From: Stentor roeselii
Taxonomy: Eukaryota; Ciliophora; Heterotrichea; Heterotrichida; Stentoridae
Direction: 5' to 3'
DNA length: 64,000 bases
Assembly (NCBI GenBank): GCA_006503475.1
Contig: RSEH01000130.1
Coordinates: 1-64,000 of the forward strand
Shown here: piece after piece, positions 28,757 through 36,066 of the stretch
Layout: every line of letters starts with the position of its first letter
Position numbering within the stretch: the stretch's first letter is position 1
Notes under the pieces: generated by a model
Database searches by the model: none
What the model saw: only the letters and a program-made list of their open reading frames with translations
Told to the model about the DNA's origin: nothing
Translations under genes and position numbers: made by a program

Positions 28757-29926
28757 ATGATTAATCAACTCATTCGTTTAGTGAAATCTTCTCAAAGGTT
28801 TAATATCTCTCAAGTTCTACCAGCCCATGACGACTTCGACCTAAGCATAATAAAAAACTTATCAAATTACAGCGTGGACAAGTTAGTTAAAGTAATAAAT
28901 GCTCAATGCAACATACACCTTCGGTCAAAAGATTCACAGATTAAACACCTAAATGATCCTTCGATTTATCAGTCATTTGAAAGAATGTCGAAACTTGTGA
29001 AATTCTTACCTCCAGAGTTGATCATTCAAGCAGCGATCAATGCTCGGTACTTTTTAATTGAATCTAAAGAATTTTGGACTGAAATAGATACAGCTTTGAG
29101 TCAAAAGAGAGACTTTCAAATACAAGACAAATTTTTGGTACTTATCTCTCAAGCCCTTTCTATTGGACAGTGCAAAAATCATGATATCTGGATGAAGATT
29201 GAATCGAAAGTTCTAGAAATAATGAACAGTCCCAATCCAAACATTATTTCAGAAATTTTTAATCATGACAACATTTTTTTTTACGTCAATATCGCGAAGT
29301 CTTTTATTTTAGTCAAAGAAGGAAGTGATATGCTCTTCCAAGGTTTATTCATGAAGATAAAAGAAAATGTTGATGAAGCCAAAAGTTATTTAACCAAAGA
29401 AATCCTAGAAATTATGTCAATGAAATCGTACGAAGATGATGAAATAATAGAAAAATGTTTGAAAAATATTATCTTAGATGCTCAGAATTTAAAAACGAAT
29501 CATCTTATCTATTTATTAGTAAAATTTCTGAGTTTTAATGTTCCTGATGTCTTACTAAGCGAGCTAGAAAACTCTTTTATCAAATTCCACCTTCAGACTC
29601 TCGACCATTACTACCTAAGTTTAATTCTAAACAAATATTCCGAAGCTTTTTTAAAATTAACTGAAAATCGGAAGAAGTTTATGCAGGCCATAATTGACTT
29701 TTATGTAGCGAATAAATTTCCCATTACCCATAAAGATAGTGGAAGCATAAAAGCTTTCTACTCAAGAGAGATCTCAATTCTCGAATCAATATTGAACATG
29801 AACCTCAACTTTTCTGGTCCAAGTGCACAAAAAATTATTCAAAGAATCCAAATGAACGAAAAATATCTGAATAATATGAATATATCAACTTTCAGACTCC
29901 TAAAAAAAAAGTTAAACATTAGTTAA
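28757..29926 (+). CDS. Helical-repeat protein, probably mitochondrial
   Basis: A 389-residue protein that is almost all helical. The N-terminus (MINQLIRLVKSSQRFN) is basic and amphipathic, as in mitochondrial presequences. The body consists of helix pairs of about 35-40 residues, reminiscent of FASTK/heptatricopeptide-type RNA-binding mitochondrial proteins known from alveolates. No RAP domain is visible at the end. I start at the ATG at 28757; the upstream open codons lack an ATG. Repeat class and function are inference. The next gene begins 5 nt after the stop. Confidence 0.5.
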   Translation: MINQLIRLVKSSQRFNISQVLPAHDDFDLSIIKNLSNYSVDKLVKVINAQCNIHLRSKDSQIKHLNDPSIYQSFERMSKLVKFLPPELIIQAAINARYFLIESKEFWTEIDTALSQKRDFQIQDKFLVLISQALSIGQCKNHDIWMKIESKVLEIMNSPNPNIISEIFNHDNIFFYVNIAKSFILVKEGSDMLFQGLFMKIKENVDEAKSYLTKEILEIMSMKSYEDDEIIEKCLKNIILDAQNLKTNHLIYLLVKFLSFNVPDVLLSELENSFIKFHLQTLDHYYLSLILNKYSEAFLKLTENRKKFMQAIIDFYVANKFPITHKDSGSIKAFYSREISILESILNMNLNFSGPSAQKIIQRIQMNEKYLNNMNISTFRLLKKKLNIS

Positions 29927-29931
29927 TAAAA

Positions 29932-30354
29932 ATGGCATCAGTAGTTCTAGGAATCAGCAGGTTTTTTCACATAGGTGCAGGTTGTTTCATCATCGGGAAC
30001 TCATTTTCAGATGTGATTTGGGGAAGTCGCTCTAAGGGTTTAGCTTATTTGATAACTTTTCTGACTTGTTACGTATTTCTTCTAGTATCCGGGGTGATTT
30101 CAATGATTTTTCTTCGTCCAAGTAAACGTTTTCAAAAATACGACCAGAAAGTATGGGCTTCTTTGATGTACCTCAAGTTCGTGGTTTGGATTCTTTTTAT
30201 TCCGATTCCTGACTGGATCGCTGAAAGTGTCGGAGGGTCTTTTCCGAGAGTTCAATTCAACGCGGCTCTTATTTTCGTGATCCTCATTGTCAGTGTCAGT
30301 GCGAAACAGTTCCGGGAAAAGAACTCAAAAGAACAGGAAAATTTATTAAGTTAA
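29932..30354 (+). CDS. Small four-helix membrane protein
   Basis: A 140-residue protein with four hydrophobic segments near residues 5-27, 36-60, 76-96 and 107-127, joined by short loops, and a charged C-terminal tail. A His near the start of the first helix (RFFHIGAG) and an Asp-Trp pair before the last loop stand out. I do not recognise the family. It lies 5 nt downstream of the preceding gene and 31 nt upstream of the next, all on one strand. It may belong to small uncharacterised organelle membrane proteins, but no targeting signal settles the site. Confidence 0.6.
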   Translation: MASVVLGISRFFHIGAGCFIIGNSFSDVIWGSRSKGLAYLITFLTCYVFLLVSGVISMIFLRPSKRFQKYDQKVWASLMYLKFVVWILFIPIPDWIAESVGGSFPRVQFNAALIFVILIVSVSAKQFREKNSKEQENLLS

Positions 30355-30385
30355 GATGGAAAAATGTCTATAATTTAGAAAGAGA

Positions 30386-31420
30386 ATGGAGAACATTCAC
30401 CTTGCACTTCAGAACATTTTTGTCAATATCACTCCAGAGATTAGTTCTTTTATTGATAATGTTATCAGGGTTATTGGAAATAGATCTCCTCGGGTCACCC
30501 AGCAGGATATTGATGCGATCGTCGATTTGATTTATAAGCTGATTCAGAAGAATAGTGAAGGAAATAGTGGAAATGTGAAAGGATCTTCTGGATTGACACA
30601 TATCACTGAAAAAGTCATTCATCTCGCAGATATCACTTTAGAACTTGAAGAAAGTTGTAGAAATTTGCAAGAAACTCTTTTACCTTTTCTTAAAGATGCT
30701 CAGCCTGGAGAAACTGTTGAAATCGTGAAGTTTAAGAAAGTGATTAAAAATAGAGATTTGGATAATGAGGAGACTAAGTGGGTCCTTGAAGTTAGAAGTC
30801 ATCCTGAATGCACTAGAAACTTTAGAAATGTTGAGATTTGGGATATTGCAAATAATTCACTTGTTGCTAAAATCTTATTGATTGAACCGAAAGTTACTGT
30901 TAAGGTTGTTGTTAATGATACGGATTTTCTTCCTTTAGGTTATTTATCTGCAAGAATTGGAAACGAAATCATTTCGAAACCGTATTTGATTCCTCGGATC
31001 AAAGTCAGTGTATCAAAGTTTGAGACAAAAGCTCAGGTGAGTTTAGAAAACCTGTTCAATGAAGAAATTACAAATTTTTCTTTGAATTTCAATGGAATTA
31101 TTCATGAAAATTTGAATTTAGAGGGTAATAAAGACGAGCAAATATCAATTGACTTCGATGGAGGACTAGTAGTCGCTTATGCATTTCAAGATCAAGTAAT
31201 AATCAGCAACACTTTTCACGAAGAGCCGAAAATAAAGCCAGTTATTCCAGACCCCTCTACTATAATTCAAGAAACCAAAGAAAGCATCATTTTATCCATC
31301 CAATCAAGGTTCAACGAACTAAGTACTCAGTTTCTTGAAAATTTCATTGCCCAATACCCAAATTACAACACTGAATCCCTGATTCAGCAGCTATACATGG
31401 ATCGAGTAGTCAATAGTTAG
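30386..31420 (+). CDS. Unrecognised protein with beta-rich middle
   Basis: A 344-residue protein. Residues 1-110 are helical. Residues 120-280 alternate short strands (LEVRSHPECTRNF..., KVTVKVVVNDTDFL, VSVSKFETKAQVSL) that suggest one or two immunoglobulin-like or C2-like beta-sandwiches. The C-terminal 40 residues (FNELSTQFLENFIAQYPNYNTESLIQQLY) look like a three-helix UBA/CUE-type bundle. This architecture would fit an adaptor in ubiquitin-related sorting such as autophagy receptors, but that is inference from the layout only. It converges on the LRR gene, 19 nt between stops. Confidence 0.5.
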   Translation: MENIHLALQNIFVNITPEISSFIDNVIRVIGNRSPRVTQQDIDAIVDLIYKLIQKNSEGNSGNVKGSSGLTHITEKVIHLADITLELEESCRNLQETLLPFLKDAQPGETVEIVKFKKVIKNRDLDNEETKWVLEVRSHPECTRNFRNVEIWDIANNSLVAKILLIEPKVTVKVVVNDTDFLPLGYLSARIGNEIISKPYLIPRIKVSVSKFETKAQVSLENLFNEEITNFSLNFNGIIHENLNLEGNKDEQISIDFDGGLVVAYAFQDQVIISNTFHEEPKIKPVIPDPSTIIQETKESIILSIQSRFNELSTQFLENFIAQYPNYNTESLIQQLYMDRVVNS

Positions 31421-31439
31421 TCCTAAAATAACACTCTAT

Positions 31440-33083
31440 TCAATTATCTAATAAACAAACTTCCAATTGCGGTGACTTTTTAATAGTCTCAGCAAGATAC
31501 GAGTAATCCCTTGGAGACACAGAAATTTCCCTCAAAACAATAGTCTTCAAAAATGCACAAGTTTCAATAACAACGCAAACATGAGGAATATGAAGACTAG
31601 TGCCAGTGAGGTCGATTTCCTTCAAATCATCATGTTTGCAAAGACAGTCTAACACCCTGCTCATTGCCTGTTCACTGATATCAACATGTGCGAGATGTAA
31701 TATCTCCAGATAAGGTTTTTTATTGATCAAAGTGCAGATGTCTTTGACATCTGCGTCTTCAATCGGCAATCCACTTAAGCCGATATTTTTTAGTCCTGTC
31801 ATTTGAAACCCTTCAAGTATCGCTTTAATGCTTTGTTTGGTGATCGGGTTGTAAGACACGAAAAGTCCAGAAAGCGTTGAATTCTTCGCAATTGACAAGA
31901 TTTTTCTGATGTCTTCTCCACTCAGTCCACAGTTCTCAATGACCAAGTCGCTGATGGTTGAGGAATTTTGAATCAAATAAATAATGCTTTCAACACTTAC
32001 AACGTTTTCACTGATGTCAAGCATCACGATCTGGTTTTGAGAGCAAATCGCTTCGATTATGTTAAAAGTCATTAAATCGTTGAAATCGTTGTTTCTTAAA
32101 ATCAAGCATTTTAGGTAACTGTCGATTTTCAACCATTCTGTTATTGTCCTTCCACAGTCGTCGGATAAGGAATTACTTCCTAAGTTCAACTCGGTCACTG
32201 ATGAGTTGTTTTCAAGAGAATGGAAAAGAAGCTCGAGCCATTCAAGGGATAGGTCGCAGTTTGATAACTCAATTTCTAAAGGCTTTTGATCGTTCACGCT
32301 TGAAATCAGGTTTACTAGTTGGGAAAAGTATTTTTTGTTGCAGGCTCGGATCTCGTTTAAACTCTCTGCACGGTGAGAAAAGTTTTGTTGGAGCTGAATT
32401 GGAATTACTTTTGATTCGAGTTCTTCTTGGATTTTGGATTTTTTGTAGATCCAGAATTTTATCATTGAAAAAACTGAATCCACTTGCTTTTCCATGAATC
32501 TCTTTAAGAGGCTTTTCAAGGCCAAAGCTCCTGATTTTTGTACTTCAGTAACCTCCTTCCGTTTCCCCATCAAACCAGGTGAATCCAGAGATTTATCCTG
32601 TATCTGAATCGAAAGTTCTTCAAGTTTTTCAGTCAACGTGAAAACCTGGTCCTTCAAATCCTTATTTTCCCTTTCCAGCAAAACAAAATTCATAAGTTTC
32701 GAAGTATTCGAAACCGATCTTTCTTGTAAAGTCTTAGAAAGTTCATTAAAAGATTCGCTAATTTTGATAATTTGCTGTTTTTCTGTTACTTTATTTAGAC
32801 TTTTATTGTATTCCTGTTCCTTAACCAACATAATTTTCAGTTCTTCAACTTCCATACTAGGATCAATAAGAGACTTCCTCTCATTCTGCCCACTTTGTAG
32901 ATCACTTGTAAGTAAATAAGTCTGAATAGTCCTTACCTCATTTTCCACAGCAGTGAGTATAGAAAAAATATGCTCAGCCTGCAAGTTAGGAATCGATTCA
33001 AGAGCCTTGATGAGAATAGGATGGTCTTTGAGTAGATTATTGAGTTCTGGGTCTTCATTGCAGATAGACAAGACTTGTTCCAT
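31440..33083 (-). CDS. Leucine-rich-repeat protein (RNI type) with coiled-coil N-terminus
   Basis: A 547-residue protein from the ATG at 33083. Residues about 70-165 form a coiled coil. Residues about 255-540 hold ribonuclease-inhibitor-type leucine-rich repeats of 28 or so residues, for example NSSVTELNLGSNSLSDDCG and NQIVMLDISENVVS. RNI-type repeats bind protein partners; in protists they are common in ciliary and cytoskeletal proteins. A second in-frame ATG at 33119 overlaps the start codon of the divergent hydrolase gene in a CATG palindrome. I prefer 33083 because it leaves a 34-nt spacer and begins with the first recognisable helix. A partner cannot be named. Confidence 0.75.
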   Translation of the reverse strand: MEQVLSICNEDPELNNLLKDHPILIKALESIPNLQAEHIFSILTAVENEVRTIQTYLLTSDLQSGQNERKSLIDPSMEVEELKIMLVKEQEYNKSLNKVTEKQQIIKISESFNELSKTLQERSVSNTSKLMNFVLLERENKDLKDQVFTLTEKLEELSIQIQDKSLDSPGLMGKRKEVTEVQKSGALALKSLLKRFMEKQVDSVFSMIKFWIYKKSKIQEELESKVIPIQLQQNFSHRAESLNEIRACNKKYFSQLVNLISSVNDQKPLEIELSNCDLSLEWLELLFHSLENNSSVTELNLGSNSLSDDCGRTITEWLKIDSYLKCLILRNNDFNDLMTFNIIEAICSQNQIVMLDISENVVSVESIIYLIQNSSTISDLVIENCGLSGEDIRKILSIAKNSTLSGLFVSYNPITKQSIKAILEGFQMTGLKNIGLSGLPIEDADVKDICTLINKKPYLEILHLAHVDISEQAMSRVLDCLCKHDDLKEIDLTGTSLHIPHVCVVIETCAFLKTIVLREISVSPRDYSYLAETIKKSPQLEVCLLDN

Positions 33084-33117
33084 AGTGAGCGATAATAAGA
33101 AATTCGAATAATAATTC

Positions 33118-33828
33118 ATGGGCTGTGCTTTCACGAAAACCGAGCCGCCGATGAGCTCAGTTCAACATCTTCCGACGAGCATGTTCGTTAGAACAAAGGA
33201 AAACTACAACATTTCTTTGAAGTTTTACAATAAATCAAAAGAATTCACTATTCTTTACTGTCACAGTGTCACAGAAACCTTTAAGTCCGCTTGTGAATGG
33301 GTGGAAAAAGTGATTCTTCCTCTTGACTTGGTCAATGTGCTGGTTTTTGACTACTATGCAAGTCAGGAAAACAATGAAAATGTTAATGAAAGTTGTATTT
33401 ATACTGATTGTGAAGCTGTTCTTTGGTTTATCACTGACTGTCTTCGTCTTCAGAAGAGGAAATTGATTCTTTTTGGAAAGTGTATTGGTGCTGGTATCGC
33501 ACTTTACCTCGCTGAACGATATCCTGACATTGCAGGACTTATCATGCAGAGTTCTTTGACTTACAGTTTGAGAGTCAGTTACAAGTTCAAGATTTCTTTT
33601 CCAAGAGACTTTTACCCGTCGCCTGAAGTTGTGAAAAAGGTCCAATGCCCTGTTTTGTTCATTCATGGACTTCATGATAATGTTACAGGCTTCAGGTATA
33701 TCAAAGACTTTCATGAATCTCTAAAAAATCACAGGAAAAAATTAGTATCGGTTGAAGGAGGACATGAGTGTGATGGGGATGAGGTCGTCAAGGCTGTTAA
33801 AGAGTTTTTGGAAAAAGGATATACTTAA
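33118..33828 (+). CDS. ABHD17-like alpha/beta hydrolase with Cys in the nucleophile elbow
   Basis: A 236-residue alpha/beta hydrolase of the ABHD17 (FAM108) type. It starts MGCAFTK, a myristoylation plus palmitoylation signal, so it should be membrane-anchored. The elbow reads GKCIGAG, where family members have GRSxGSG, so the nucleophile position is Cys122. Asp187 (HGLHDNVTG) and His216 (GGHECD) complete a potential triad. The oxyanion motif is HS (49-50) rather than HG. ABHD17 enzymes remove palmitate from proteins. A Cys nucleophile is known in dienelactone hydrolases, so activity is possible but its chemistry may differ. It is divergent from the LRR gene and could share its promoter. Confidence 0.78.
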   Translation: MGCAFTKTEPPMSSVQHLPTSMFVRTKENYNISLKFYNKSKEFTILYCHSVTETFKSACEWVEKVILPLDLVNVLVFDYYASQENNENVNESCIYTDCEAVLWFITDCLRLQKRKLILFGKCIGAGIALYLAERYPDIAGLIMQSSLTYSLRVSYKFKISFPRDFYPSPEVVKKVQCPVLFIHGLHDNVTGFRYIKDFHESLKNHRKKLVSVEGGHECDGDEVVKAVKEFLEKGYT

Positions 33829-34098
33829 GTAGATGTTAACTTTAGAGAAGATGGATTTTCATGAAAGATTGTGAATAGGTTGATAGGATTTGATGAATTT
33901 TCATAAATTTTTGAAGAGTTCGAAAGAGATTTCAAGTTTTTTTGATTAATTTTCAACTCTTTCTTGAAGTGCTGAATTTTTTAATTAAACTTGAATTTCT
34001 TCAGTCAACTTATGAAAAGAAATCAAAATTATTCACTTTTAAAGTCAATCTTGTATGAGGTCTTCCTCCTAAGAATTCAATAAATAAGGTCCATATAA

Positions 34099-34554
34099 AT
34101 GGCTCAAGCCCCTCATACGCATCTGCCCAAGGTTGAAAGCGTCCAGACATTCGGCAATAAGAAGCACGCTCATGCAGTGGCTCTTGTGACCACAGGGAAA
34201 GGTATGATCAGAGTTAATGGAGTTCCCCTCCATTTGGTAGAACCTCAGGTCTTGCGAATCAAGGTGTTGGAGCCAGTTTTGTTGCTAGGAAACGAAAGGT
34301 TTGGAAAGGTTGATATCAGAGTCAGAGTCCATGGAGGTGGTTATGTCAGCCAAATTTACGCGATTAGACAAGCCATAGCCAAGGGCATCGTAGCCTTTTA
34401 CCAGAAATACGTCGACGAAGCATCTAAAAAACAAGTGAAAGACATGCTAGTAGGATATGACCGAACCCTTCTTGTAGCTGATCCCAGAAGAAAAGAGCCT
34501 AAGAAGTTCGGTGGTCGAGGTGCAAGAGCGAGAAGACAAAAGAGTTACAGATAG
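34099..34554 (+). CDS. RPS16: 40S ribosomal protein uS9 (RPS16)
   Basis: A 151-residue protein that is a full-length eukaryotic uS9. [15 protein letters not shown] opens it, [12 protein letters not shown] and [12 protein letters not shown] follow, the central [27 protein letters not shown] is intact, and the C-terminal tail [24 protein letters not shown] ends in the SYR that reaches the decoding site. This is the most conserved protein in the window. It has no intron. The start lies in CCATATAAATGG. The 270-nt region upstream is long for this genome and probably contains the promoter of a strongly expressed gene. Confidence 0.97.
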   Translation: MAQAPHTHLPKVESVQTFGNKKHAHAVALVTTGKGMIRVNGVPLHLVEPQVLRIKVLEPVLLLGNERFGKVDIRVRVHGGGYVSQIYAIRQAIAKGIVAFYQKYVDEASKKQVKDMLVGYDRTLLVADPRRKEPKKFGGRGARARRQKSYR

Positions 34555-34619
34555 AATATTAAATTTATACCTTCGACGAGGAATGATAGTTTAGAACGCT
34601 CCTTCAAAATCAGTAGTAA

Positions 34620-35372
34620 ATGGAAACCTCTGTTACCGAAAAAGATTCATTTTTAAGCCGCTTTTCCTCCATTCACCTCGATTTGCCTGTATCAAAAACT
34701 TAGGTCTCGGACGACTCTTCATCTTCAAGCGAGTCTTCAGTCAAAATGAAACTCACAGGAAATGCTCAGAATGTCACTCAGGAGAAGTGGAATTTTTCAT
34801 TGGTTTTAATGGAAACTATTGTTGATACTTTGATGAAAGTCACCAAGTCTAAGCTCCAACTCGCTAAAATTCGAGCTTTTATCAACTGGAAGACCTCGAA
34901 ATATGACTCAAGATTGATCATTTGGCTAAAATATCGAGATAGTTTAATGAAACTCAATAGTTTTGCTGTTTTTTTCAAGAGAAAAGTTATGCAGAAACGA
35001 TTCGCTGTTTGGAATGAAAAGGTTTTGATGATTTCTTTGAAGAAATCGTTTGATAAGGACTTGAATGATATTAAAAGTAAGTATAAGTCGAAGTTGCAGA
35101 TGATGAGTCAAGAAATTAATAGTTTGAATGAAAAACAACTGATTTTAGAGAAAAGCTCTGCGGATTATATGCAGAAAGAAAGAAGTTATAAAGAGTCGTT
35201 TAAGTCTTTAGAAGAGTCTTCAGAGCCAAAAGAAACCAGCTATTCTGATGAACTTGTTTTACTCCAAAATGAAAATTTAAGACTTAAGGCTAAACTCCAG
35301 GCGAAAGAAACAAAACTTATCTCTTACTTTGAAAGTCTTTCTTCAATGATCGATAATGCTCCTATAAAGTAA
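34620..35372 (+). CDS. Coiled-coil protein, two exons
   Basis: Exons 34620-34688 and 34704-35372 join to 245 residues. Exon 1 adds 23 residues, and exon 2 opens with an Asp/Ser-rich acidic run (SDDSSSSSESS). The body has two basic helical segments with Trp (residues 65-115, including IRAFINWKTSK and RFAVWNEK), which recall SFI1/centrin-binding repeats, and then a coiled coil (120-240). Trp-containing helices of this spacing are typical of centrin-binding Sfi1 repeats, but only two copies are seen, so this is a tentative reading. Ignoring exon 1 would give an ATG at 34746. Confidence 0.6.
34689..34703 (+). other. 15-nt spliceosomal intron
   Basis: Sequence GTATCAAAAACTTAG: GT-AG ends, A at position 10, phase 0, with an in-frame TAG. 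It lies 69 nt after the start codon. Confidence 0.8.
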
Positions 35373-35471
35373 TAATTAGGAAAAAAAGTCCTCAGTAAAA
35401 AAAATCTCTAAAAAAATTTTTTCGATTCTTAAATCATCAACTTTCTTATACTCTAATAATATTTCTATCTA

Positions 35472-35933
35472 TTAATGATATCTTCTACTCTTCTTAAAGC
35501 ATCTCTTGCAAAGTTTTCCATTCTTCATCTTGTACCCTGTTCCTCTGCACTTCTTGCATTTATAACGAGCCCAAGTCGGATTTCTGCAGGTCATGCAAGC
35601 TCCTGGAATCGTGCAATGGCAGGTCCTGATGCCGGTAGGCACGAAGCCAGCAGGGTATCCAGGAGGCGCGTAACCTGGAGCTGCTGGATAAGCCGCTGGG
35701 TATGGGGCTGGAGCGTAGCCTACTGGAGGCCTTGGCATCGCTGGAGCGTAACCTTGGGGAGGGTAACCTTGGGGAGGGTAACCTTGGGGAGGGTAACCTT
35801 GGGGAGGGTAGCCCTGAGGAGGGTATGAACCGGGAGGATACGCTCCTGGAGGTGGCGGATATGCTCCTTGAGGTGGTGGATAAGACCCGGGTGGGTATCC
35901 GGAAGAAGGATAGCCAGGTGGAGGATAAGACAT
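35472..35933 (-). CDS. Pro/Gly/Tyr-rich repeat protein with Cys-rich C-terminal zinc region
   Basis: A 153-residue protein. Residues 1-95 consist of PPGxY/PPQGY repeats, as in annexin VII/XI N-termini and other Pro-Gly-Tyr-rich proteins that self-associate. Residues 100-153 carry paired cysteines (CHC, CMTC, CKKC, CKRC), probably two zinc-binding sites, and a basic end. The Pro-rich part is coded by a perfect 15-nt tandem repeat. Such proteins often bind membranes or WW-type domains or form condensates. The combination with a Cys-rich tail is also seen in protist proteins of unknown role. The start codon follows GACATATAA. Confidence 0.75.
   Translation of the reverse strand: MSYPPPGYPSSGYPPGSYPPPQGAYPPPPGAYPPGSYPPQGYPPQGYPPQGYPPQGYPPQGYAPAMPRPPVGYAPAPYPAAYPAAPGYAPPGYPAGFVPTGIRTCHCTIPGACMTCRNPTWARYKCKKCRGTGYKMKNGKLCKRCFKKSRRYH
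35748..35822 (-). repeat. 15-nt tandem repeat coding PPQGY
   Basis: Five 15-nt units, four identical and one diverged, lie in frame with the Pro/Gly/Tyr-rich gene, and each codes one PPQGY unit. Identity at DNA level suggests recent expansion by slippage or unequal exchange. Confidence 0.85.
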
Positions 35934-36066
35934 TTATATGTCAGAACTAATCACACTCTGCCTGATAAAACCCTTCTTAACCATATCATTAATCCTATTT
36001 AACCCTCCCTAACTCTCCTTCATACCTCAAGGATCAACTCAAAAAATCGATACCCTAACATTCTAA

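Noticed and set aside
35748-35822. 15-nt repeat units beginning GTAA on the plus strand as possible intron-derived sequence
   Set aside because: They code PPQGY on the minus strand, are GC-rich, lack an AG end at the right place, and share only length with the introns.
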